From assembly GCF_003202285.1 (NCBI RefSeq), contig NZ_MASW01000005.1:186001-250000 (forward strand): a DNA stretch of 64,000 bases, given 5' to 3'. Below, piece by piece: positions 26,781-33,764 of the stretch. The stretch comes from Prauserella muralis. Lineage in GTDB: Bacteria > Actinomycetota > Actinomycetes > Mycobacteriales > Pseudonocardiaceae. Both the position numbers and the translations under genes were made by a program. Position 1 is the stretch's first letter; the number at the start of each line of letters is the position of its first letter. The notes below the pieces were generated by a model. That model saw only the letters and a program-made list of their open reading frames with translations. It was not told the origin of the DNA and searched no databases.

Positions 26781-26953
26781 CCCGCGAGTCCTGCGTTGGT
26801 GCCCGCGAGTCCTGCGCTGGTGCCCGCGAGTTCTGCGTTGGACGATGTGCGTCGCGGACCAGGTCTGCGCCGCGGCGGGGACTGGCGGGCCTGGACGCAG
26901 GACTCGCGGGCCTGGGTGCAGGACTCGCGGGCGTGGGTGCAGGACTCGCGGGG
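26781..26953. repeat. 21-bp-period inverted repeat array (3+3 units) in a convergent gap
   Basis: Three direct units with core CCCGCGAGTYCTGC start at 26781, 26802 and 26823. Three inverted units (GCAGGACTCGCGGG) start at 26897, 26918 and 26939. Both arms have an exact 21-bp period and are separated by about 50 bp. The array begins directly after the TGA of the binding-protein gene and ends directly before the stop of the cysteine-ligase gene. Confidence 0.92.
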
Positions 26954-28099
26954 TCAGCTCAGGCCGAGGGCGGCGGTCAGCAGGCGGGCGGCGCTGCCGC
27001 CCGCCTCGATCGCGGTGTCCAGCGCGGCCGGCACGTTGAGGTCGTCGGCGAGCAGTGCGCGCAGGCGCTCGATCTCGGCCTCGCTCGCCTGCACGGGCCT
27101 GCCCGCCGCGCGGTGCAACTGCTCCAGCCGCGTGGCGGCGGAGTCGAGCACCGCGGGGGAGTAGTCCCAGCTCTGGCCCCATGCCCTGTCGGTGATCGCC
27201 AGGCGCAGCACCGGCGCGGGGTGCGTGGCGAGCAGCTGTTCCACCAGCACGAGGTTGCCCGCCGACTTCGCCATCTTGACGCCGTCGGCGGTCACCGTGC
27301 CCACGTGCAGCCACGCCCGCGCGTACGGGGCCGTGCCGGTGACGGCCTCCGCCATGGCCGAGTGGTACGCGTGGTGCGGAAAGCGCAGGTCGGCGCCGCC
27401 GGCGTGCACGTCCACGCCGACACCGAACACCGACATCGACATCGCCACGCACTCGGCGTGCCAGCCTGGCCGCCCCGGCCCCCACGGCGAGTCCCACGCC
27501 GGGTAGCCCGGCTCGGCGGCCTGCCACACGGCCACGTCGAGCGGATCGTCCTTGGCCTGCTCGTCCGGCCGCCCTCCGTACTCGGCGGCCAGCAGCAGCG
27601 CCTCCTCCCGCGTCACGCCCGCGCGCTCGGCCACGCCGGAGCCGCGGAAGTACACGCTGCCGCCCCGCACGTACGCCGCGCCGCTGTCCACCAGGGCCGC
27701 CGCGAGCCGGATGACCGGCTCGATGTAGCTGTGCGCCCTCGGCTCGAAGTCGGGTGAGCGCACGCCGAGCGCGGCCATGTCGCCCTCGAACCGGAACTGC
27801 TGGAATGCCGCGACGTGGTCGTAGGGCGATCCGGCGGCCCTGGCGGCCTCCACGAGCACGTCGTCGACGTCGGTGACGTTGCGGCACAGGATCGGCTCGA
27901 CGCCGAGCGCGCGCAGTGCCCGCGTGAGGGTGTCGACCCAGACGAACGTGGCGGCGTGACCGAGATGCGTCACGTCGTACGGGGTGATGCCGCAGGCGTA
28001 GATCCGCGCGCGGTCGAGCAGGGGGATCCGCCTGCCGCCCAGCGTCACCGCGGTGGCCCCGGCCGCGGGGCGCTTCCTCGTCATGGTCTCGAACGTCAT
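26954..28099 (-). CDS. MshC/CysS-family cysteine ligase
   Basis: The 381-residue class I cysteinyl ligase has the zinc ligand Cys36 in ACGITPYDVTHLGHA (HIGH-like motif residues 45-48), a second ligand in WHAECVAMS and the GGADLRFPHH segment. The KMSKS-like motif is KMAKSAGNLV. The CGITPYD.THLGHA signature is that of MshC, which joins cysteine to GlcN-inositol in mycothiol synthesis. The protein is shorter than usual MshC (about 410 residues) and lacks the tRNA-binding C-terminus of CysS. A diverged paralogue acting on another amine is possible. The start is set at ATG 28099; upstream similarity is absent. Confidence 0.68.
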   Translation of the reverse strand: MTFETMTRKRPAAGATAVTLGGRRIPLLDRARIYACGITPYDVTHLGHAATFVWVDTLTRALRALGVEPILCRNVTDVDDVLVEAARAAGSPYDHVAAFQQFRFEGDMAALGVRSPDFEPRAHSYIEPVIRLAAALVDSGAAYVRGGSVYFRGSGVAERAGVTREEALLLAAEYGGRPDEQAKDDPLDVAVWQAAEPGYPAWDSPWGPGRPGWHAECVAMSMSVFGVGVDVHAGGADLRFPHHAYHSAMAEAVTGTAPYARAWLHVGTVTADGVKMAKSAGNLVLVEQLLATHPAPVLRLAITDRAWGQSWDYSPAVLDSAATRLEQLHRAAGRPVQASEAEIERLRALLADDLNVPAALDTAIEAGGSAARLLTAALGLS

Positions 28100-28187
28100 G
28101 CCGCCACGATCCAGCATCCGGCGGCGCGATGCGACTCCCTTGACCGGCGATTCGCCGCGCCCGTACGCTCGTGCCGGAACACGAAGA

Positions 28188-28208
28188 CTGTGCCGTGTAA
28201 CGGCACAG
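28188..28208. promoter_or_regulatory. Perfect 9-bp inverted repeat upstream of the CoA-transferase gene
   Basis: CTGTGCCGT (28188-28196) and ACGGCACAG (28200-28208) flank a 3-nt spacer, 37 nt before the CoA-transferase ATG. The size and symmetry fit a dimeric repressor operator, perhaps for the IclR regulator encoded two genes downstream. Confidence 0.6.
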
Positions 28209-28244
28209 CTGCTGTGAAGACCCTGCGGAGGATTGCGGAGAACT

Positions 28245-29438
28245 ATGGCGTTCGCGCTGCAACACCTCACGGTCCTCGACCTGACCCAGGTGATGGCCGG
28301 GCCCTACTGCTGCCAGCTGCTCGGCGACCTCGGCGCCGACGTCATCAAGGTGGAGCCTCCGGGCTCCGGCGACGCCACCCGTGCGGCCACCGGGCACCGG
28401 CTGCCGCACGGCGAGAGCGCCGCCTTCCTCGCCGTCAACCGCAACAAGCGCGGCGTCGCGATCGACCTCAAGACCGAGCAGGGCCGGGAGGCGTTCCACC
28501 GGCTGGTGCGCTCCGCCGACGTCGTGGTCGAGAGCTTCCGCCCCGGCGTCGCCGCCAAGCTGGGCATCGACTACGAGACGCTGCGCGGCGTCAACGACCG
28601 TCTCGTCTACGCCTCCATCTCCGGTTTCGGGCAGACCGGCCCGTACGCGCAGCGCCCCGGCTACGACCTCATCGCGCAGGCGATGTCCGGCATCATGAGC
28701 GTCACCGGCGACGCCGGCGCGGAGCCGGTCAAATGCGGCGTCCCCGTCGCCGATCTCTCCGCGGGGCTGTTCTGCGCGGTGGGCATCCTGAGCGCCTGCC
28801 TCGCCCGCGAGGTCACCGGTCAGGGCCAGGCGGTGGACACCTCGCTCTACGACGCCGCGCTGGCACTGTCGGTCTGGGAGACCGCGGAGCTGTGGGCCAC
28901 CGGCGAGGCGCCACGGCGGCTCGGCTCGGCTCACCGGGTCAACGCGCCGTACCAGGCTTTGCCCACCCGCGACGGACACCTCACCATCGGTGCCAACAAC
29001 CAGCGGCTCTGGCAGCGGCTGTGCACGGTGCTGGAGCGCACCGACCTGCTCGCCGACGAGCGGTTCGCCACCAACACCGACCGCGTGCATCGCAGGGAGG
29101 AACTGGCCGCCGAGCTGAGCCGCACGCTCGCCCGGCGTGACACCGCCGAGTGGGTCGAGGCACTGCTCGCCGCGGGGGTGCCCGCGGGGCCCATCCACGA
29201 CTACCGGCAGTCCTGCTCCGATGAGCACACGCTCGCCCGCGAGATGGTCGTCGAGCTGGACCATCCGGTCGAGGGCAGGGTCCGCTCGCTCGGCATCCCG
29301 GTGAAGCTGTCCGCCACGCCGGGCCGCATCCGGCGGGTGGCGCCCGGGCTCGGGGAGCACACCGACGAGGTGCTGCGGGCCGCGGGCTGCACCGACGACG
29401 AGATCACGGCACTGCGCGGGCAGGGAGCCGTCGGATGA
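28245..29438 (+). CDS. CaiB/BaiF-family (family III) CoA-transferase
   Basis: The 397-residue protein begins with VLDLTQVMAGPYCCQLLGDLGADVIKVE and contains the NRNKRGVAIDLK segment. The family's catalytic Asp lies in VPVADLSAG near residue 170. It exchanges CoA between carboxylic acids in the cytoplasm. ATG 28245 has GCGGAG upstream. It overlaps the enoyl-CoA hydratase gene by 4 nt, so both act in one acyl-CoA pathway whose acid is not evident. A strong palindrome precedes it. Confidence 0.9.
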   Translation: MAFALQHLTVLDLTQVMAGPYCCQLLGDLGADVIKVEPPGSGDATRAATGHRLPHGESAAFLAVNRNKRGVAIDLKTEQGREAFHRLVRSADVVVESFRPGVAAKLGIDYETLRGVNDRLVYASISGFGQTGPYAQRPGYDLIAQAMSGIMSVTGDAGAEPVKCGVPVADLSAGLFCAVGILSACLAREVTGQGQAVDTSLYDAALALSVWETAELWATGEAPRRLGSAHRVNAPYQALPTRDGHLTIGANNQRLWQRLCTVLERTDLLADERFATNTDRVHRREELAAELSRTLARRDTAEWVEALLAAGVPAGPIHDYRQSCSDEHTLAREMVVELDHPVEGRVRSLGIPVKLSATPGRIRRVAPGLGEHTDEVLRAAGCTDDEITALRGQGAVG

Positions 29439-30208
29439 CCGGCCAGCTGCTCATCGACGTCACGCCGCCGGTCGCGACCGCGACGTTCAACCGGCCCGAG
29501 GCCCGCAACGCGATGACGTGGCAGATGTACGACGGGCTCGTCGAGTTCTGCGAGCGTGTCGACGCCGACGAGCGCGTCCGGGTCGCGGTGTTGCGCGGCG
29601 CGGGCGGCAAGGCGTTCGTCGCGGGCACCGACATCGGCCAGTTCCGCGACTTCACCGGCGCCGCCGACGGCCACGCCTACGAGGCGCGCATCGACGGTGT
29701 GCTGGCCCGGCTCGAGGACGTGCGCGTGCCCACCGTCGCCGTCATCGACGGCTACGCCACCGGTGGGGGGCTCTCCATCGCCGCGGCGTGCGATCTGCGG
29801 ATCTGCACCCCGGCGGCGAAGTTCGGCCTGCCCATCGCCCGCACGGTCGGCAACTGCCTGTCCATGGCGGCCTACGCCCGCCTGGTGCAGCTGGTCGGCG
29901 CGGCGCGCGCGATCCACCTCGTCTACACGGCCGGATTCGCCGACGCGGAGGCGGCCGCGGCGTGCGGGCTCGCCTCCGAGGTGGTCGCGGCGTCCGATGT
30001 GGACGACAGGGTCGGCGCCTTGTGCGCCCAGCTGGCCGCGCAGGCGCCGCTGACGATGCGCGCGAGCAAGGTCGCCATCCGCAGGCTGCGCGAGCACGCG
30101 TTGCCGCCGGGCGAGGACCTGGTGGCGATGTGCTACGGCAGCGAGGACTTCGCCGAAGGTGTCGCGGCGTTCACCGAGAAGCGCAGTCCACGGTGGCAGG
30201 GGCGGTGA
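29435..30208 (+). CDS. Enoyl-CoA hydratase/isomerase-family protein
   Basis: The 257-residue crotonase-fold protein has the N-terminal ATFNRPEARNAM pattern and an oxyanion-hole segment GGKAFVAGTDIGQF. A second oxyanion segment, IDGYATGGGLSIAAACDLRI, follows. Of the catalytic glutamates seen in true hydratases, the position around FGLPIARTVGN does not show a clear Glu, so another crotonase reaction (isomerase, hydrolase, decarboxylase) is possible. It is coupled to the CoA-transferase by an ATGA overlap and convergent with IclR. Confidence 0.85.
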   Translation: MTGQLLIDVTPPVATATFNRPEARNAMTWQMYDGLVEFCERVDADERVRVAVLRGAGGKAFVAGTDIGQFRDFTGAADGHAYEARIDGVLARLEDVRVPTVAVIDGYATGGGLSIAAACDLRICTPAAKFGLPIARTVGNCLSMAAYARLVQLVGAARAIHLVYTAGFADAEAAAACGLASEVVAASDVDDRVGALCAQLAAQAPLTMRASKVAIRRLREHALPPGEDLVAMCYGSEDFAEGVAAFTEKRSPRWQGR

Positions 30209-30223
30209 CGCGCCGTGGCGCGC

Positions 30224-30988
30224 TCACGCCGGGCGGCGGTAGCCGAGGGTCGCGCTGATCCGCTGCGCGGCCTCGATCACCAGCGCGCCGTAGGACTCCC
30301 GGGTGCCGGCGGGCATCCTGCTGCCCGGCGCGGAGATGGAGATGCTGGCGACCGGCTGGGCGTTGTGATCGAAGATCGGCGAGGCGACGGCGGCGATGTC
30401 GGTGCGCCACTCGCCGACGTTGGACGCATAGCCGCGCTCCCGCACGCGGTCGAGCTCGGCGAGGAAGGCGTCCCAGTCGACGATCGTGTTGCCGGTGAAG
30501 CGTTCCAGGCGCCCGCCCAGGATCTCGGCGACCTGCTCCCGGGGGAGCCAGGCCAGCATGGCCTTGCCGTTGGAGGAGCCGTGCAGCGGCACCGCGCTGC
30601 CGAGGGCGATGACGGCGCGGATCGGGTGGTCGGTCTCGACCCGCTCGATGAGCACGGCGCGGTCGCCCTCGCGCACCATCAGATGCGAGGTCTCACCGGT
30701 CTCCCTGCGCAGCTCCTGCATCGTGGCGGCGGCGGCGTCACGCACGCTGAGGTCGGCGATGGCGCGCTGCCCGATGTGCAGGGCGCGGGTGGTCAGCACC
30801 CAGCGGGTCACCTCGGCGCCGTCGGGACAGATCCACCCGGCTGTCCACAGTGTCCGGAGGGCGCGCTGCACGGTGCTCTTGGGCAGCCGCAGCCTGCGAG
30901 CCAGCTCGCCGACGCCGGCGGGCTGGGCGTAGGCGACCTCCTCCAGCACCCGGAAGGCGGAGAGGACGGTGCGCATTCCCTCGCTCAT
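30224..30988 (-). CDS. IclR-family transcriptional regulator (30.2 kb)
   Basis: The 254-residue protein has an N-terminal winged helix-turn-helix (AYAQPAGVGELARRLRLPKSTVQRALRTL region, residues 18-50). The C-terminal IclR effector domain includes ISISAPGSRM and a GKAMLAWLP segment. It binds as a dimer or tetramer to palindromes and responds to small organic acids. It lies between the CoA-transferase pair and the MatC carrier, so either or both may be targets. Confidence 0.92.
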   Translation of the reverse strand: MSEGMRTVLSAFRVLEEVAYAQPAGVGELARRLRLPKSTVQRALRTLWTAGWICPDGAEVTRWVLTTRALHIGQRAIADLSVRDAAAATMQELRRETGETSHLMVREGDRAVLIERVETDHPIRAVIALGSAVPLHGSSNGKAMLAWLPREQVAEILGGRLERFTGNTIVDWDAFLAELDRVRERGYASNVGEWRTDIAAVASPIFDHNAQPVASISISAPGSRMPAGTRESYGALVIEAAQRISATLGYRRPA

Positions 30989-31020
30989 GGCCGCAGTCTA
31001 GCCGCCGGGGACGCCGCGGT

Positions 31021-31051
31021 CCGCCGGCGCCGCCGGGGGCGGCACCGGCGG
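31021..31051 (-). terminator. GC-rich hairpin after matC
   Basis: CCGCCGGCGCCGCC (31021-31034) pairs with GGCGGCACCGGCGG (31038-31051) over a 3-nt loop with one mismatch. It lies 13 nt past the MatC stop and would separate the carrier gene from the IclR gene on the same strand. Confidence 0.6.
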
Positions 31052-31063
31052 CCGGTCCGAGTC

Positions 31064-32425
31064 TCAGAGCCAGCCGGGCACGACGAACAGCGCACACGTC
31101 AGGATGGGGGCGAGGGCGATCATGCTCATGCCCCAGACCATGAGCCTGCGGAACACCAGGTCGCGCACCTCGGCGGGGCTGCTCGCCACCACGAGCGCGC
31201 CGCTGGTGGAGAACGGGGAGGAGTCCACCACCGACGAGGAGATCGCCAGCGCGATGATCATGCCGACCGCGCCGACCTGGCCGGTCTGCAGGAACGGCAC
31301 GGCCAGCGGGATCAGCGCTCCCAGGATGCCGGTCGTGGACGCGAACGCCGACACGCCACCGCCGATCAGGCAGATGACGAACGCCGCCAGCAGGGGCACG
31401 CCGATGCCCGCGACGCTGTCGCCGAGGAACTCGATGGTTCCCGCGCGTTCCATCAGCCCCACGTAGGTGACCACGCCACAGATCAGCAGCACGGTCGGCC
31501 AGGCCACCTCCGCGACGCAGCCCTTCGTCTGTCCCGGCGAGAGCAGGCAGATGACCGTCGCGATGCTCAGCGCCAGCAGGCCCACGTCGAACTCCAGTGC
31601 CAGCGCGCCGACCGCGAGCACCACCAGCCCGGCGAGCGTGATCGCGCGCTGGCTGTTGAGCGTGGTGACCGTGCCTGCCGCCGTGACGTCGGGCCGGGTC
31701 GCCGTGGCGGTGCCGCCACCGCCGTCCGCGGGGACCGGCGTGCCGCCGCCCGCCGGTCCGGGCGAGCCGCCTTCCGCGGCCTCGTCGCCGGGCCCGGCGA
31801 CATTGGTGTCGATGCGCCTGCGCAGCAACTGCTTGCCGCCGAAGAGGAAGAACACCACCACGCTGAGCAGGGTGTTGAACAGAAAGGAACTCAGCCACAG
31901 CAGCACCGGGTTTCCTGGCAGCCCGCTGCGTTCGACCACGCCGTTGGTGATGCTGCCGAAGATGCTGATCGGCGAGAAGCCGCCCGCGCTCGCGCCGTTG
32001 ATGATGAGCAGGCCCATCAGCAACGGGTTGATCTTGTAGCGGGTGGCGAAGTTCAGCCCGATCGGCGCCATGATGGCCACCGCGCCGGGGACCACCGCGC
32101 CGACCATCGTCAGCAGGCTGGTGACGGTGAACATCACCCACGGGATCAGCGCGATTCTGCCTTTCACCGCGCGGACTCCGGCGTGGATGAGCCAGTCGAC
32201 CGTGCCGTTGTGCTTGGCGATGGCGAACAGCATGGTCACGCCCACGAGCACGACGAAGAGGTCGCCGGGGAATCCGGAGAACAGGTCGTCCTCCGACTCG
32301 CCGTAGATGAACGTGCCGATCAGGAACGTGCCAAGGAAGGCGACCGCTCCCATGTTCACCGAGCGCAGGGTCGCCAGCAGAAAGATGAGGACCAGGCCGA
32401 TGATCGAATAGATTTCTATGGACAT
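31064..32425 (-). CDS. MatC-type dicarboxylate (malonate/SLC13-like) carrier
   Basis: The 453-residue membrane protein has about eleven hydrophobic segments. The N-terminal 150 residues, with VNMGAVAFLGTFLIGT, GFPGDLFVVLVGVTMLFAIA and the helix-breaking MAPIGLNFATRYKINPLLMGLL, match the MatC N-terminal domain. A hydrophilic Gly/Pro-rich loop near residues 205-250 separates the two halves. It is expected to import a small dicarboxylate. ATG 32425 follows GAGGAG. It is divergent from the aminotransferase/dehydrogenase operon, and a palindrome lies in the shared promoter. Confidence 0.83.
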   Translation of the reverse strand: MSIEIYSIIGLVLIFLLATLRSVNMGAVAFLGTFLIGTFIYGESEDDLFSGFPGDLFVVLVGVTMLFAIAKHNGTVDWLIHAGVRAVKGRIALIPWVMFTVTSLLTMVGAVVPGAVAIMAPIGLNFATRYKINPLLMGLLIINGASAGGFSPISIFGSITNGVVERSGLPGNPVLLWLSSFLFNTLLSVVVFFLFGGKQLLRRRIDTNVAGPGDEAAEGGSPGPAGGGTPVPADGGGGTATATRPDVTAAGTVTTLNSQRAITLAGLVVLAVGALALEFDVGLLALSIATVICLLSPGQTKGCVAEVAWPTVLLICGVVTYVGLMERAGTIEFLGDSVAGIGVPLLAAFVICLIGGGVSAFASTTGILGALIPLAVPFLQTGQVGAVGMIIALAISSSVVDSSPFSTSGALVVASSPAEVRDLVFRRLMVWGMSMIALAPILTCALFVVPGWL

Positions 32426-32474
32426 GTGGCTCCTCGAGGCAGACGTTGGCTCGCGGGCACTGGGAGATTAAAGA

Positions 32475-32488
32475 TTCCGCAATGCGAA
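32475..32488. promoter_or_regulatory. Candidate IclR operator between matC and the aminotransferase gene
   Basis: TTCCGCAATGCGAA is nearly self-complementary, with one mismatch per arm. It resembles the 14-15 bp TTCnGCAnTGCnGAA-like sites used by many actinobacterial IclR regulators. It sits midway in the divergent promoter. Confidence 0.5.
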
Positions 32489-32585
32489 AGCGATGTCTCG
32501 CACCGGGAAAGTATGGCGCGCGACACAGTGCCCGTCAAGAAGGCACCGACAGTTCCAGTGTCCTGAATAGACTGTGGAGAATCCG

Positions 32586-33764
32586 ATGGCAGCACAGCCG
32601 ATCGGCCGGCACTTCCTGCAAATTCCCGGCCCCACGAATGTTCCCGACGAGGTGCTGCGCGCGATAGCCGCACCCACGATCGACCACAGAGGACCGGAGT
32701 TCGCCCGGCTCACGCGCGAGGTCCTGGATGGTCTGGGGCCGGTCTTCGGCACCACGAACCCCGTGGTGGTCTACGCCTCCTCCGGCACGGGGGCCTGGGA
32801 GGCCGCGCTCGTCAACACGCTCAGCCCGGGCGATCGGGTGCTGGCCTTCGAGACCGGGCACTTCGCGACGCTCTGGCGGGACATGGCCGAGGCGCTCGGG
32901 CTGCGGGTCGACTTCGTGCCCGGGGACTGGCGCCGCGGCGTGGATCCGGACACGGTCGCCGAGCGCCTCGCCGCCGACCGCGAGCACACCGTCAAGGCAG
33001 TCTGCGTCGTACACAACGAGACCTCCACCGGCGTGACGAGCCGGATCCCGGAGATCCGCAATGCCCTCGACCAGGCGGGCCATCCCGCGCTGCTGCTGGT
33101 GGACACCATCTCCTCGCTCGGCTCCATCGACTACCGGCACGACGAGTGGGGCGTGGACGTCACGGTCTCCTGCTCGCAGAAGGGCCTGATGCTGCCTCCG
33201 GGGCTTGGCTTCAACGCCGTCAGCGACAAGGCGCTGCGCGCCCGCGAGTCGGCCAGGCTGCCACGGTCCTACTGGGACTGGAAGCCGATCCTGGAAGCCA
33301 ACCGGCGCGGCTTCTTCCACAGCACACCGGCCACCAACCTGCTCTACGGCCTGCGGGAGGCACTGCGGCTGCTCGACACCGAGGGACTGCCCCAGGTGTT
33401 CGCCCGGCACCGGCGCCACGCCGAGGCCACCCGTGCCGCCGTGCGCGGCTGGGGCCTGGAGGTGCTCTGCGCCGACGAGCGAGAGCACTCCGCCGCGCTC
33501 ACCGCCGTCGTCGTTCCCGAAGGGCACGACGCCGAAACGATCCGCGAGCTCATCCTCGACCGCTTCAACACCTCGCTCGGCGCGGGACTCGGCAGGCTCG
33601 CGGGCACGGTGTTCCGCATCGGCCACCTCGGCCACTTCAACGACGCCGCCCTCATCGGCACGCTCGGCGGCGTCCAGCTCGGGCTGCGCCTGGCCGGTGT
33701 GCCCGTCGGCGAGCACGGCATCAACGCCGCACTCGACGTGCTCGGCAGGAAGGAGACCGCCTGA
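32586..33764 (+). CDS. Class V aminotransferase, serine/alanine-glyoxylate type
   Basis: The 392-residue PLP enzyme begins with the family motif IPGPTNVPDEVLRA. The PLP Lys is Lys199 in CSQKGLMLPPGL, and DTISSLGS precedes it. Close families are serine-glyoxylate, alanine-glyoxylate and ureidoglycine-glyoxylate aminotransferases; all use glyoxylate as amino acceptor. ATG 32586 has GGAG upstream. Its stop overlaps by one base the start of a glycolate/lactate-dehydrogenase-type gene, which could make the 2-oxo acid. Confidence 0.88.
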   Translation: MAAQPIGRHFLQIPGPTNVPDEVLRAIAAPTIDHRGPEFARLTREVLDGLGPVFGTTNPVVVYASSGTGAWEAALVNTLSPGDRVLAFETGHFATLWRDMAEALGLRVDFVPGDWRRGVDPDTVAERLAADREHTVKAVCVVHNETSTGVTSRIPEIRNALDQAGHPALLLVDTISSLGSIDYRHDEWGVDVTVSCSQKGLMLPPGLGFNAVSDKALRARESARLPRSYWDWKPILEANRRGFFHSTPATNLLYGLREALRLLDTEGLPQVFARHRRHAEATRAAVRGWGLEVLCADEREHSAALTAVVVPEGHDAETIRELILDRFNTSLGAGLGRLAGTVFRIGHLGHFNDAALIGTLGGVQLGLRLAGVPVGEHGINAALDVLGRKETA

